Positions 1 through 8,423 of a stretch of DNA of 64,000 nucleotides are shown piece after piece. The stretch comes from Halobacteriovorax sp. (GTDB taxonomy: Bacteria; Bdellovibrionota; Bacteriovoracia; Bacteriovoracales; Bacteriovoracaceae). Where the stretch lies: NCBI GenBank assembly GCA_002720865.1, contig PBIO01000014.1, forward strand, positions 744,001-808,000, written 5' to 3'. Every line of letters begins with the position of its first letter. Positions within the stretch are counted from its first letter, which is position 1. The notes below the pieces were generated by a model. It had not been told where the DNA came from and ran no database searches. It saw only the letters and a list, made by a program, of their open reading frames with translations. A program made the position numbers and the translations under genes.

Positions 1-1
1 A

Positions 2-802
2 AAAGAAGTAGCAACTTTAGCTGGAGAAAAGCTTCTTCGTTATTCTAAAAAAATTCATAAATTAGAAGTAACGTCAAAAGATGCTGAAGGAATGGTTTCT
101 GAAGCTGATATTAAAACCGAAAAGTTTATAGAAAAAAAATTGAAAAAACTCTTACCTAAAGCTTCTTTTCTTGGAGAAGAATCAGCGTTTTTAAATATAA
201 AAGATAAGTCCAAAGCATATCGAGAATTTCAGAAAATAGAATGGAGCTGGATTGTTGATCCATTAGATGGAACACATAATTTTCTTAGTGGTCTAGACTA
301 CTATGGAGTTTGTATTGCGCTTACTCACTTTGGGAGGCCTGTGCTTGGGGTAGTTTATAGACCGGGGACAGGGGAACTTTATTACGCGATAAAAAATGGA
401 GGAGCTTTTAAGGAAGACCTTCAAAAAAATAAAAGAACAAAACTATCTAAAGAAAGCAATACTAAAAAACTCAAGGACTCAATGGTGGTTACCGGCTTCT
501 CTCTTGAAAAAGGAATTGAAAACCCTGGAGAGTTTAAAGCACTTCAAAGAGTTATGAGAGAGGTTCGCGGTCTTAGGCGCTTTGGCTCAGCTGCTCTAGA
601 TATGTGTTTGGTTTCAGAAGGAATCTTTGATTGTTACTGGGAAAAAGGTCTCTCCCCCTGGGATGTGGCAGCTTCTGGAATCATTTGCGAGGAAGCAAAA
701 GTTCATGTAACCGACTATACTGGTGAGGTATTTCATCCTTTTCAAAATTCTGTTTTCTGTGCCAGAAAACCACTTTATAAAAAGATTATCAATTTGATCT
801 AG
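2..802 (+). CDS. Inositol monophosphatase family protein (5' end outside window)
   Basis: The reading frame is open from the window edge (first whole codon at 2), so the N-terminus is missing; the ATG at 92 is internal because the upstream codons still look like the family (AGEKLL near the edge). Visible metal-binding motifs are GEES, the DPLDGTHNF signature and WDVAA near the C-terminus, which together define Mg2+-dependent, Li+-sensitive phosphatases of the SuhB/CysQ superfamily. Likely substrate is a small phosphate ester (inositol phosphate, PAP or similar); motifs alone do not separate SuhB from CysQ. Cytoplasmic. It is followed by a 100-bp gap holding a good sigma-70 promoter for the next gene. 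Confidence 0.88.
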   Translation, partial: KEVATLAGEKLLRYSKKIHKLEVTSKDAEGMVSEADIKTEKFIEKKLKKLLPKASFLGEESAFLNIKDKSKAYREFQKIEWSWIVDPLDGTHNFLSGLDYYGVCIALTHFGRPVLGVVYRPGTGELYYAIKNGGAFKEDLQKNKRTKLSKESNTKKLKDSMVVTGFSLEKGIENPGEFKALQRVMREVRGLRRFGSAALDMCLVSEGIFDCYWEKGLSPWDVAASGIICEEAKVHVTDYTGEVFHPFQNSVFCARKPLYKKIINLI

Positions 803-838
803 TACTCAATCTTTATACTAGGAATTTAATCCTCCGCA

Positions 839-867
839 TTGACGTAAATTCAGGCAATTCTTATAAT
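839..867 (+). promoter_or_regulatory. Sigma-70-type promoter for the 904 gene
   Basis: TTGACG (839-844) and TATAAT (862-867) are separated by exactly 17 bases, 36 bases upstream of the GTG at 904. Predicted transcript start is near 874. Confidence 0.65.
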
Positions 868-903
868 CATATTAGGTATTTATGCTTATCCAAGGACGGG
901 GAA

Positions 904-1881
904 GTGAAAGAAACAATCAATCTGATATTAACAAAGTTTACGGATGAAACTTTAACCATTTCAATTGGACTTATGGGATTACTTTTTGTGATTCTTGCGG
1001 CCTATTGGGTTTATTACCGTAGAAAGTTCAATGAATTAAAACATCAGATTCCGGCTCAAGTTGTAAAAAACTATTTAGATTCAATCATACAAAACTCAAG
1101 TGCTTTGAAGTCTTCACTCTTTAGAGGTGGTGGCCTTGATGTAGAAGATGGAATTCCATCAGTTGTCCCTGCTGCAGATTTAGGCTCAACACCCGTTCAA
1201 GTTAGCGGCGCTTCTGGAGAGGAGCTAAATCAAAAAAATGCGGAGATCGCTTCCCTAAGAGCAACGATCGGAGACAAAGATAAAACTCTAAGTGAATTAG
1301 AAAAAAAATTAGCAGAAGCAAGTTCAGGAGCACCAGCTCCTGATAATAGTGCTGAGATAGACGGATTAAAATCAAAAATTTCAGAACTAGAGGCTGCCTT
1401 AGCCGCAGCAGCGGCTGCTCCGGCCGGGGGCGGAGGCGACGAAGAAGTTGCCAAACAATTAACTGAAGTAACTCAAGAAAGAGATCAGTTAAAAGAAAAA
1501 TTACAAGAATATGAGATCATTGAAGAAGATTTAGCAAATCTCAAGAGACTTCAACAAGAAAATGAACAACTTAAAAAAGCTCTTGAGGCTGGCGGAGGAA
1601 GTATACCTGCTCCAGCTGCCGAAGAGGAGCCACTTCCAGTGGAAGAGCCTGCGGCCGTTGAGCAAGAAGCTGATCCACTACCTGTTGAAGAACCAGCAGC
1701 AGAAAATGAACCAGAACCACTTCCGGTTGAAGAAGAAGGTGGTGCTGAAGAACTTCCGATTGAGGATCCTGGCGCTGATGCAGCGGCGGCTGATTCTGCA
1801 GAAATGGGAGTACCGGCTAATGATGGTGACCAAAAATCTGCGGAAGAACTATTAAGTGAATTTGAAAAAATGTTAGGTTAG
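904..1881 (+). CDS. Membrane-anchored coiled-coil protein with acidic Pro/Glu repeat tail
   Basis: I do not recognise a named family. The GTG start lies behind AAGGA and is fed by the promoter at 839-867. Residues about 17-38 form one hydrophobic membrane segment followed by basic residues, so the bulk is probably cytoplasmic. The middle (about 105-225) is heptad-like coiled coil interrupted by an Ala/Gly-rich linker. Residues about 235-295 are acidic imperfect repeats around PLPVEEPAA. Such a layout resembles scaffold or tether proteins, but function is unknown. It ends 18 bases before the HEAT protein gene, so the two are probably co-transcribed. Confidence 0.6.
   Translation: MKETINLILTKFTDETLTISIGLMGLLFVILAAYWVYYRRKFNELKHQIPAQVVKNYLDSIIQNSSALKSSLFRGGGLDVEDGIPSVVPAADLGSTPVQVSGASGEELNQKNAEIASLRATIGDKDKTLSELEKKLAEASSGAPAPDNSAEIDGLKSKISELEAALAAAAAAPAGGGGDEEVAKQLTEVTQERDQLKEKLQEYEIIEEDLANLKRLQQENEQLKKALEAGGGSIPAPAAEEEPLPVEEPAAVEQEADPLPVEEPAAENEPEPLPVEEEGGAEELPIEDPGADAAAADSAEMGVPANDGDQKSAEELLSEFEKMLG
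1624..1770 (+). repeat. Imperfect in-frame repeat coding for PLPVEE units
   Basis: Three successive units (PLPVEEPAA, PLPVEEPAA, PLPVEEEGG) and a fourth degenerate LPIEDPG, spaced 12-15 codons apart. The DNA copies have diverged at wobble positions, so this is an old protein-level repeat and not a recent slippage tract. Confidence 0.7.
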
Positions 1882-1899
1882 GCCTTGGAGGCGACTGCT

Positions 1900-2700
1900 A
1901 TGAAAAAGATATCCCTGCTTATTATTTTTTGCCTCTTTAGTGTTAGCGCTTTTTCAAAGCCTAAAAAGATAAATCAAAAACCTACCAATGACTTTACTAC
2001 AGCTAAGTTTAAAGGCGTAAAAGCTACTTTAATTAAAGAATATTCAAAAGATGGGTTAACCAAGAAGCAAATCGCCAAGCTAAGGGATAGGACTATGTCC
2101 TATGGACCTTCAGCAGTACCGGCCTTAATTCACGTCATGAAAGCTAAAGACTTCCCTGACCGAAATAAGTGGTTAGCAACTTTTCTTCTGGGAAAAATTG
2201 TTGGGAAAAAATCAGCTCCCTTTATTTCAAGATTTATTCAACATCCTAACTGGGTGATGAGAATGGCAAGCTTAAAAACTCTGAACGCTTTAAAAGCTGA
2301 CAAATACAATGGCCTTTATGCTTACGCTTTAAAGGATAAAAGTATGATCGTTAGAGGACAGGCTTTAGAAAATATTCGGTCCATGAATTTGCAAAGTATG
2401 GCACCGGCTGTTTGGGCCATGCTTTATGATAAGCAGAATTACCATCTTCCAAAAAAGAAAACGGGAAAAGCAAAGAGAACGAATCTTATCAAAAAGGTTA
2501 TTAGAACTGTTGGAGATTTAAAATTTTCAAAAGCTAAAACCCCACTACTTACAATGATTCAGAAGAAGAAGTACAAAGATATCTTTGATGAAATGGATTA
2601 CGCCCTTTCAAAAATAACTGGAAAAGTTTCTCCTAAAGGAAAGACTCATATTAAAAAACAATTTTGGAAACGTTATTTAATGAAAGAGACGATTATCTAG
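1900..2700 (+). CDS. Secreted HEAT-repeat-like protein
   Basis: Start chosen at the ATG at 1900 because GGAGG (1887-1891) sits nine bases upstream; a TTG at 1885 overlaps that ribosome site and is unlikely. The N-terminus MKKISLL...VSAFS is a Sec signal peptide without a lipobox cysteine. The rest is made of helical pairs with the HEAT look (VPALIHVMK, WVMRMASLKTL, MIVRGQALENI), ending in a basic tail. HEAT repeats bind proteins; partner unknown. Downstream of and probably co-transcribed with the membrane coiled-coil gene at 904. The 3' end overlaps the convergent lipoprotein gene by four bases. Confidence 0.6.
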   Translation: MKKISLLIIFCLFSVSAFSKPKKINQKPTNDFTTAKFKGVKATLIKEYSKDGLTKKQIAKLRDRTMSYGPSAVPALIHVMKAKDFPDRNKWLATFLLGKIVGKKSAPFISRFIQHPNWVMRMASLKTLNALKADKYNGLYAYALKDKSMIVRGQALENIRSMNLQSMAPAVWAMLYDKQNYHLPKKKTGKAKRTNLIKKVIRTVGDLKFSKAKTPLLTMIQKKKYKDIFDEMDYALSKITGKVSPKGKTHIKKQFWKRYLMKETII

Positions 2701-3233
2701 AAGCTTGATTCTGCTTCTTTAGCTCTCTTTTCTTCGATTTGTTTAAGTCTATTGTCGATTTTTAGTTCGCGGTCAATTCTGTAGATAATACTTTTTTCCA
2801 TAATGCCGTCACTTCTTATAATTTTCCAACCTTGTAAGAAGTCTTGCTCAACCATCTGTCTTCTAAAAACGGTTACCTTACTTACTTCTCTAGTCCCTCT
2901 AAACCCTTTAACGACATTAATAATTAATTTAAATTTTGCGGCCTTAACTGAATCACTACTTCCAAAACTATCTGCGAAGTTTAGCTGAAGAGTATTGTCT
3001 ATCCATCGAGTCTTAATAAGACCTGACTCTTGATTAGTAACTTCTAGGTCATAGGCTTTCATTACCTGCAAAACGGCCTGCCAGGTTTGGGCATAGTCGC
3101 TTTTAAATACTCTTGATGGAACTTCAAACTCTTCTGTTACATATTGAAACTGCTTATAACTTGCACAGCTTCCAAGGCCTAAAACTAGAGTTAGACATAG
3201 TGCGATAAACGAAAATTTCTTTTTAGCAGTCAT
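2697..3233 (-). CDS. Lipoprotein with BamC-like domain (tentative)
   Basis: The start at 3233 gives MTAKKKF and a clean lipoprotein signal with lipobox LGSC (Cys about residue 23); a TTG at 3260 would add nine residues before it. The mature part carries the pattern W-x-AV-x-x-V-(x8)-L-E-V followed by SGLIKTRW. That resembles BamC/NlpB helix-grip domains and related outer-membrane assembly lipoproteins, but the match is by eye and weak. The C-terminal 30 residues are charged helix. Divergent from kdsD with only 54 bp between starts, so the two promoters must overlap. Outer-membrane or periplasmic location expected. Confidence 0.5.
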   Translation of the reverse strand: MTAKKKFSFIALCLTLVLGLGSCASYKQFQYVTEEFEVPSRVFKSDYAQTWQAVLQVMKAYDLEVTNQESGLIKTRWIDNTLQLNFADSFGSSDSVKAAKFKLIINVVKGFRGTREVSKVTVFRRQMVEQDFLQGWKIIRSDGIMEKSIIYRIDRELKIDNRLKQIEEKRAKEAESSF

Positions 3234-3287
3234 TATGATAATTTTAACACTTGTGTACAAAACTACGCCATAACTTTTGGAGATTAG

Positions 3288-4268
3288 GTGGAATTTCTTG
3301 AAACAATGAAGAATGTTCTGATACTTGAGGCTAAAGCTCTTGAACTAGCCGCTGCTCGAATTACCGAAAAAGACGCTAATGTTTTAACGGATTTCTTTAA
3401 AACTCTAAAAGAAAGACACGGAATACTCTATTTTTGTGGAGTAGGAAAATCTGGATATATTGCTCAAAAATTAGCCTCAACCTTTAGCTCACTTGGGCAA
3501 CCGAGTTTCTTTTTACACCCTTCAGAGGCCATGCATGGTGATTTAGGGCGATTATCTGAAGTGGATCATGTCATCTTTATTTCAAAATCGGGAACGACCG
3601 AAGAAATATTAAAAATTATCCCATTTCTTCCTTTTGGAGTAGAAAACTGCCTCGGCTTACTTGGAGAAAAGAACTCACCAATTGGTGATAAATGTAATCA
3701 TGTTTTTGATTGCTCGGTAGAAAAAGAAGCATGTTTAAACAATCAGGCCCCAACGACGAGCTCAACCCTGGCCATGGCCATGGGAGATGCTATTGCCGTC
3801 ATGTATGAAAAGTATATTGGTTTATCAAAAGAAGGTTTTGCTAAATTTCATCCCGGTGGGATTTTGGGAAAAAGTATGCGTCTAAAGGTTTCCGACGTCA
3901 TGCTGAAAGCGGATGATTGTGCAAAGGCCAGCCCATCTCAAAGTTTAAAAGAAATTTTAATTGAAATGACTAGGCTCCCGGTTGGAGGCTGCGCTGTCGT
4001 AGAAGGTGAAGCGCTTAAAGGTATTTTAGTTGAAGGGGATGTTAGAAGAACCCTAACGAGTAAAGAAACTGGTCTTGAAACTTTAGCCTCAGAAATTATG
4101 ACTACAAATCCAGTTAAAGTAACTCCAGATGCTCTTGCTTCAGAAGCTTTTTCATTGATGGAAGGTCATAAACCAAACCCCTTAAATATTTTGCCTGTGG
4201 TTTCAAGCGAGGGGGCTTTTTGCGGCTTTATTCGCTTACATGACCTTTTTAAAGAGGGTTTTAATTAG
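3288..4268 (+). CDS. kdsD: D-arabinose 5-phosphate isomerase
   Basis: Converts ribulose 5-phosphate to arabinose 5-phosphate, the first step of KDO synthesis for LPS. The protein has the standard family layout: an N-terminal SIS sugar-isomerase domain (GVGKSGYIAQKLASTFSS; HPSEAMHGDLG; SKSGTTEEI; the late FHPGGILGK) and two C-terminal CBS repeats (about residues 205-326). Length 326 is normal for KdsD/GutQ. GTG start with GGAG upstream. No other KDO gene is adjacent. The 3' end overlaps lnt tail to tail by eight bases. Confidence 0.95.
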   Translation: MEFLETMKNVLILEAKALELAAARITEKDANVLTDFFKTLKERHGILYFCGVGKSGYIAQKLASTFSSLGQPSFFLHPSEAMHGDLGRLSEVDHVIFISKSGTTEEILKIIPFLPFGVENCLGLLGEKNSPIGDKCNHVFDCSVEKEACLNNQAPTTSSTLAMAMGDAIAVMYEKYIGLSKEGFAKFHPGGILGKSMRLKVSDVMLKADDCAKASPSQSLKEILIEMTRLPVGGCAVVEGEALKGILVEGDVRRTLTSKETGLETLASEIMTTNPVKVTPDALASEAFSLMEGHKPNPLNILPVVSSEGAFCGFIRLHDLFKEGFN

Positions 4269-5880
4269 TTCTTTTTTTTAAAATGAGCCCGATTAAGGTG
4301 AATAAAAACCAAATTAAAACTGTTATCAAAAAACCAAATCTTTGAAATGGGGTAGGATTTCTCTTAGAAGTCTCTAACTTAAAATCCATAACCTCTTCTA
4401 CCCCAATTGCAGACCTTTTACTTTCTGAACCATCTTCGAAGAGGATTGAGCTTATGCCTGTATTGGTCATTCTCACAATTGGGATTTGATATTCAAGTGC
4501 TCTCCAATGAGCTAGATAGAGGTGCTGGTAAGGTTCACTCGTATCACCATACCAAGAATCATTAGTGAGATTTATAATAAATTCAGGCTGTGTCTCTAGT
4601 GAATTTAAGTAGTCTCTTGTAAACCAAGAGAAAAGTATTTCGTAACAAATATGGGTTATAAACGGTGTTCCATTTTTAGTCTTAAAAAAACTATAATCAC
4701 TTCCTGCTGCGAAATAAGAAACATTTGTAATAAATCCACTTAGAAATTCATTTAATGGACCAAATGGAAGTCCTTCCCCAAAAGGAATTAACTTCATTTT
4801 ATGATAAACAGCTTTTAGCTTTTCACCTTCTGAGAAATGAAAAGTGGTATTGTATTCAGACTGAAAATGTCTTGATTTTGCCTTCGTGTTTCGGTCATAA
4901 CCACCCACAAATAATTCAGAATTCATTTCTCTTACAATATTTTTGAAAATGGATGGTATCGAACTTGGATGAGTCTTCATAAGCTCAGAATTTAGGAGAT
5001 TGGGGTAGGCTGTCTCTGGCCAAATGATTAAATCAAGCGGAGCTTCTGAGGGTTTTGTTGAGAGATTATAGTACTTTGAATAAACGTCCTGCATGAAACT
5101 TAAGGAACCTTTTTCAGACTGAATCTTCATAAAGTTTCCGATATTGGCTTGGACTAATCGAATATTATTCGAGCTGGTCGGGATCTCTCTTTTCAACGGT
5201 AGAGATATATTTACGACCATAAAAATAGCAAAGGAGATAAAAGCTAATTTGTCTAAAGTTCTTGTCTTTATATATTCTACGATGGCCAAGACAAGCCAAA
5301 AGCTCATAAAGGAAAATAGAGGTGCCCCTACAATAGGAGCTAAACCAATATATGGTGCAATCGTAAGCCAAGGATGTCCTAAGTGGGCAGGGAACTGTTG
5401 TGGAGTATAGTACTCTAAGACTGTAAGAAAGAGAGCAAATAAAAGATGTCTATTTGTTCTAGACTGAAGACTGCTGTGACTCTTAAACCTGAACTTTGAG
5501 ATTCCCTTTTTAATTAAAACAAATAAAAGAAATTGTGGCGTAATAATGAGTGAAAAAAGTAATCCCATGACTTGATTAAAGGGAAAAGGTATTTGCCCAA
5601 ATTCTTTTAGGGTATAGGGAATCCAATAATAGCCCATTAAGCAATAGCCAATAGAGAAGAAAAGCAGAGCTATTAGTTCAGACCCCAAAGGCCTTGCTTC
5701 TTCCTTTAGGTCTCCCGAATGGGGAATGTCTATACATAAAAAGAACAGCACTAACCCAATTATAGGTGTGATTATCAGCCCTTTAAATTCACCCATGGGA
5801 AATCCCGCCGCATAAAGGATACCGCCAATAAGAGGCAAAATAATATTAAAAATTTTCGGATGGTTTAGAGTTTTATTCAC
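4261..5880 (-). CDS. lnt: Apolipoprotein N-acyltransferase
   Basis: Transfers the third acyl chain to the N-terminal cysteine of lipoproteins at the inner membrane, the last step of lipoprotein maturation. The first 230 residues contain several membrane helices; the C-terminal nitrilase domain holds the expected catalytic triad, E289 (IWPETAYPN), K363 (MKLIPFGEG) and C412 (HICYEILFSWF), and SWYGDTSEPYQH. A final hydrophobic helix closes the protein. Length 539 fits Lnt. The start is GTG at 5880. Consistent with the many lipobox proteins in this window. Confidence 0.95.
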   Translation of the reverse strand: MNKTLNHPKIFNIILPLIGGILYAAGFPMGEFKGLIITPIIGLVLFFLCIDIPHSGDLKEEARPLGSELIALLFFSIGYCLMGYYWIPYTLKEFGQIPFPFNQVMGLLFSLIITPQFLLFVLIKKGISKFRFKSHSSLQSRTNRHLLFALFLTVLEYYTPQQFPAHLGHPWLTIAPYIGLAPIVGAPLFSFMSFWLVLAIVEYIKTRTLDKLAFISFAIFMVVNISLPLKREIPTSSNNIRLVQANIGNFMKIQSEKGSLSFMQDVYSKYYNLSTKPSEAPLDLIIWPETAYPNLLNSELMKTHPSSIPSIFKNIVREMNSELFVGGYDRNTKAKSRHFQSEYNTTFHFSEGEKLKAVYHKMKLIPFGEGLPFGPLNEFLSGFITNVSYFAAGSDYSFFKTKNGTPFITHICYEILFSWFTRDYLNSLETQPEFIINLTNDSWYGDTSEPYQHLYLAHWRALEYQIPIVRMTNTGISSILFEDGSESKRSAIGVEEVMDFKLETSKRNPTPFQRFGFLITVLIWFLFTLIGLILKKRTN

Positions 5881-5945
5881 ATGTTTATAGTAACTTCCCT
5901 AATAAACCATTGCCAATAAATTGCGTAGAAGCCTATGATTATCTT

Positions 5946-6581
5946 ATGGAAGAGAAGCAAATAAGTACTCCATTGTTGGATGGCCATGACTATAGGCCCA
6001 TAAAAACTTGCCCGAAGTGTACCAGCGTATTTATTACTGATGATGAATGCGAAGGTTGTGGCTTTAAGTTAGCCTATAACCCGGTCGGTGAGGCTTTTGG
6101 AGAAAAAAGCTTTTACAGTATCAAAGAGCATTATTGGGGCGGGCAATCTCGACTTGTTCAGCATTGGCCAGAGCTAGAAAAAAAGAGCTCGGTTAAGGCA
6201 AAAAAATATCTTAGAGATCTAGATCATCGCTATGAAGTTCTTTTAACATTTTTATTAGGAGAGTCTGAGGAAGATAGAGGGTTCTATTGGCTGGAGTTTC
6301 AAGATCTTTGTCTTGAGCTAGTAGACTATGGGATTAATCCAGAAAGCCTTTCTATAAAATTAAATGATCATAGCTTTCACGGCTATGCCCCATTGATTCA
6401 CGACTTTCTCTCGGAACTTAAAGAGAGTCAGTCTGAGACGTCTACTGTATGGAATAAATTTATGGACTTTAGAATCGGGGGAGTTTTAAAACTTCGGTTC
6501 TTGTTAATTTCTGGGATCGTTCTTGCTGCCGTATCGACAGCAAGTCTTTTAGTTTACCAATACTTCTTCTTATTTTCTTAG
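5946..6581 (+). CDS. Zinc-ribbon protein with C-terminal membrane anchor
   Basis: Function unknown. An N-terminal treble of cysteines (CPKCTSVF then CEGCGF) makes a CxxC-x9-CxxC zinc ribbon. The middle is a helical, acidic domain; residues about 185-208 form one membrane segment close to the C-terminus, so the ribbon is probably cytoplasmic. ATG at 5946 preferred; a TTG at 5910 would add twelve residues. Divergent from lnt. It overlaps the protease gene tail to tail by four bases. Confidence 0.55.
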   Translation: MEEKQISTPLLDGHDYRPIKTCPKCTSVFITDDECEGCGFKLAYNPVGEAFGEKSFYSIKEHYWGGQSRLVQHWPELEKKSSVKAKKYLRDLDHRYEVLLTFLLGESEEDRGFYWLEFQDLCLELVDYGINPESLSIKLNDHSFHGYAPLIHDFLSELKESQSETSTVWNKFMDFRIGGVLKLRFLLISGIVLAAVSTASLLVYQYFFLFS

Positions 6582-7780
6582 TTAGCTTTGCGGTAATAAA
6601 TCTTTCCTTCTTTTTTGTTTGGAAGACGGTCAGCTACTTTTTTGTTGGCTAAATCTCTCTTAAGTGACTTGGCTCTTATGTATCTTTCAGCAAGACTTAC
6701 GGCTTTACCTGCATTTAATCTTCCGCCTGAAGAGCATCTCGCTAGGAGGGTAATTTCTTTTTTCGCTGAAGATTTAATAATCTCTTTTATCTCTGTTGCT
6801 GTTAGCTCTGGATGCTTAGATTTCAACAGTGCAGCAACTCCAGAAACAAAGGCCGTTGCTTGACTCGTTCCCGTAAGGTATCCAGCACGTCCGTTTGGAA
6901 GGGCAGAACGAATTCTGTATCCAGGTGCAGTGATGTCAACACTTTGCTTTCCGTAGTTAGAAGAGCTTAAAAGTCTTAGGGCCTGATCGTGGGCAGTTAC
7001 TGTAATGATATTTTTTAGTCCATAACTTGCAGGGTAATAAGCATTGTTTTTAATATCGATATTACTTTCTTCATTTCCAGCAGCTGCAACTACTAGGATG
7101 CCTTTTTTCTCGGCAAGTTTTAATATTCTAAGTTCTTCTAGAGCTGGCTCCGGTCCACCACCAGAATAGTTAATAATATCAACATTCTGATCAACAGCGT
7201 AGCGAAGTGCTTTTATAGTTGAGTTTAAGTTGTCTTGTCCTGAGGCTTGAGGATTGTAATACTTAAGAGTAAGAATTTTTACTTCAGGATTTACAGATCT
7301 AACAATTCCAGAAACATGAGTTCCATGTCCATGACTGTCACTTGGTCTATAAAGGTTCATTTTATTTTTTGAAAAGTCTAATCCATAATTAGTTTGGCTT
7401 GCTGAGCCTTTGTTCACATGGAGGTTCTCTTTTAAGAACGGGTGAGCAGGGTCAATTCCAGTATCAATTACGGCGACGACAATATCTTTTTTCTTTTTAA
7501 ATCTTTTCCAAGCATCCACAAGATTAATTGATGATTTCTTATTTTCTGGATCAACACCCCAACTGACATACCTAGAATGAAGTTGAGCCAAATCAAAATA
7601 ACTTTTAGTTTTTGATTTTACTTCCTTCGCTGGTTTGGTTACCTTTTTTAACAGGTTGGCCGGAAGAGAATTCTTTCTTCTTGGTCCTGCCTCGGCAACT
7701 TGGATTGAAATGGCCGAAAAGATCAGGGCAGATGCCAAGATTGATTTCGATTTGAATAACGTACGGTTCTCGCTTTTCAT
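6578..7780 (-). CDS. Secreted subtilisin-like (S8) serine protease
   Basis: Start taken at the ATG at 7780, which gives a signal peptide (KSILASALIFSAISIQVAEA) and follows AGGGAG. The catalytic triad is intact: Asp in VAVIDTGID (about D106), His in SHGHGTHVSG and Ser in GTSQATAFVSG; the oxyanion Asn is in AAAGNEESN. A short propeptide-like segment precedes the catalytic domain, and a basic tail of about 50 residues follows it. Such enzymes are exported proteinases. The upstream region carries a sigma-54-type promoter (7862-7877) and a 5'-leader hairpin (7814-7850). Confidence 0.93.
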   Translation of the reverse strand: MKSENRTLFKSKSILASALIFSAISIQVAEAGPRRKNSLPANLLKKVTKPAKEVKSKTKSYFDLAQLHSRYVSWGVDPENKKSSINLVDAWKRFKKKKDIVVAVIDTGIDPAHPFLKENLHVNKGSASQTNYGLDFSKNKMNLYRPSDSHGHGTHVSGIVRSVNPEVKILTLKYYNPQASGQDNLNSTIKALRYAVDQNVDIINYSGGGPEPALEELRILKLAEKKGILVVAAAGNEESNIDIKNNAYYPASYGLKNIITVTAHDQALRLLSSSNYGKQSVDITAPGYRIRSALPNGRAGYLTGTSQATAFVSGVAALLKSKHPELTATEIKEIIKSSAKKEITLLARCSSGGRLNAGKAVSLAERYIRAKSLKRDLANKKVADRLPNKKEGKIYYRKAN

Positions 7781-7813
7781 GTTTAACTGAACTCCCTTAA
7801 TTCGAACACAAAG

Positions 7814-7850
7814 ACAAGGTTCAACTCTGTGTTTGACCACAGCACCTTGT
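7814..7850 (-). promoter_or_regulatory. Hairpin at the 5' end of the protease mRNA
   Basis: ACAAGGT (7814-7820) pairs with ACCTTGT (7844-7850), and inside it CTGTG (7827-7831) pairs with CACAG (7838-7842). On the minus strand this begins at about +1 or +2 of the transcript predicted from the sigma-54-type promoter and ends 33 bases before the start codon. No T-tract follows, so a terminator is unlikely. Confidence 0.55.
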
Positions 7851-7861
7851 CCTATTTAATA

Positions 7862-7877
7862 AGCAAAGCCCTTGCCA
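7862..7877 (-). promoter_or_regulatory. Sigma-54-type -24/-12 promoter for the S8 protease
   Basis: Minus strand reads TGGCAAGGGCTTTGCT: GG and GC are ten bases apart as required, and TGGCA and TTGCT match the sigma-54 consensus (TGGCAC-N5-TTGCW). Predicted start is near 7851, giving a 70-nt leader. No competing sigma-70 promoter is evident. Oriented opposite to the promoter at 8084-8099. Confidence 0.65.
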
Positions 7878-7951
7878 AAGAAAGGCGACTTATTTCAGGT
7901 ACTTAAATAGGTATTTGTCTAAAAACCCATCAAAAAGGTTGTGCACTGTAT

Positions 7952-7969
7952 AAAATTTGAGCAAATTTT
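7952..7969. promoter_or_regulatory. Perfect dyad, candidate activator site between divergent sigma-54 promoters
   Basis: AAAATTT-GAGC-AAATTTT is a perfect 7-bp inverted repeat. It lies about 109 bp upstream of the predicted protease start and about 150 bp upstream of the start predicted for the 8171 gene, within the usual range for enhancer-binding proteins. A second dyad, ACCGA-N9-TCGGT (8010-8028), lies closer to the 8171 promoter. The rest of this 390-bp gene-free stretch (7781-8170) holds the promoters and hairpins listed separately. Confidence 0.35.
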
Positions 7970-8083
7970 AGAAATGGACCTAAACTGACTCTATTTAAGG
8001 GGGCATTTGACCGAGTATAAAGGTCGGTTTGTCACCGGTACCCAAGTGAACCATGTAAGTTACTGAAAACAGATAAGGCTAGT

Positions 8084-8099
8084 TGGCATCCAGCTTGCT
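8084..8099 (+). promoter_or_regulatory. Sigma-54-type -24/-12 promoter for the 8171 gene
   Basis: TGGCATCCAGCTTGCT matches the sigma-54 consensus at all key positions (GG, ten bases, GC; TTGCT). Predicted start is near 8110, giving a 60-nt leader before the ATG at 8171. The same bases can also fold as a short hairpin (8078-8098), which I take as incidental. Confidence 0.65.
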
Positions 8100-8116
8100 C
8101 TATAAGGGAGTAAACA

Positions 8117-8147
8117 GGCTTAAAAGGCATAGAGGTCCTTTTTAGCC
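8117..8147 (+). promoter_or_regulatory. Hairpin at the 5' end of the 8171 mRNA
   Basis: GGCTTAAAAGG (8117-8127) pairs with CCTTTTTAGCC (8137-8147), ten of eleven pairs, nine-base loop. It starts about +8 from the predicted sigma-54 start and ends 13 bases before the ribosome site GGAG (8161-8164). The T-run is inside the stem, not after it, so termination is unlikely. Confidence 0.55.
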
Positions 8148-8170
8148 AGCATAGAACATTGGAGTGAGCT

Positions 8171-8389
8171 ATGAAAACAATGAAAAACTTTTTAACTTTG
8201 GGTCTTTTTGCAGCAATGCCAGTTTTAATCTTATTGGCAGTACAGGTTTCACCGGCAAATACAGATGCGAATGTGTATGAGATGCCAAAAGTGGAGAAGC
8301 GAATTGTGACAATTGAGGATGAATTAAAAGTGATCTTATCTAAAACAGATAATATCTCTAGCTATACTATGAAAGACGAAGGTTTTTAA
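8171..8389 (+). CDS. Small secreted protein, 72 residues
   Basis: No family recognised. Good ribosome site (GGAGTGAG) six bases before the ATG. The first 30 residues are a signal peptide or membrane helix (LTLGLFAAMPVLILLAVQVSPA), followed by about 40 acidic and basic residues with no cysteine. It is a single-gene transcription unit: sigma-54-type promoter, hairpin-led leader and a strong terminator 35 bases after the stop, which together suggest an abundant, regulated short mRNA of about 350 nt. Divergent partner is the S8 protease. Confidence 0.65.
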   Translation: MKTMKNFLTLGLFAAMPVLILLAVQVSPANTDANVYEMPKVEKRIVTIEDELKVILSKTDNISSYTMKDEGF

Positions 8390-8423
8390 TATTGCCGTAT
8401 TGAAATCGTTCTTGTTTTAAAAT

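Noticed and set aside
8000-8020. FliA-type promoter
   Set aside because: TTTAAGGG and CCGAGTATAA resemble the two boxes, but the spacing is far too short.
7981-8110. Possible riboswitch upstream of the small secreted protein
   Set aside because: Several short stems exist, but none of the conserved cores of GEMM, TPP, cobalamin or SAM riboswitches is present, and the stem at 8078-8098 is better explained as a sigma-54 promoter sequence.
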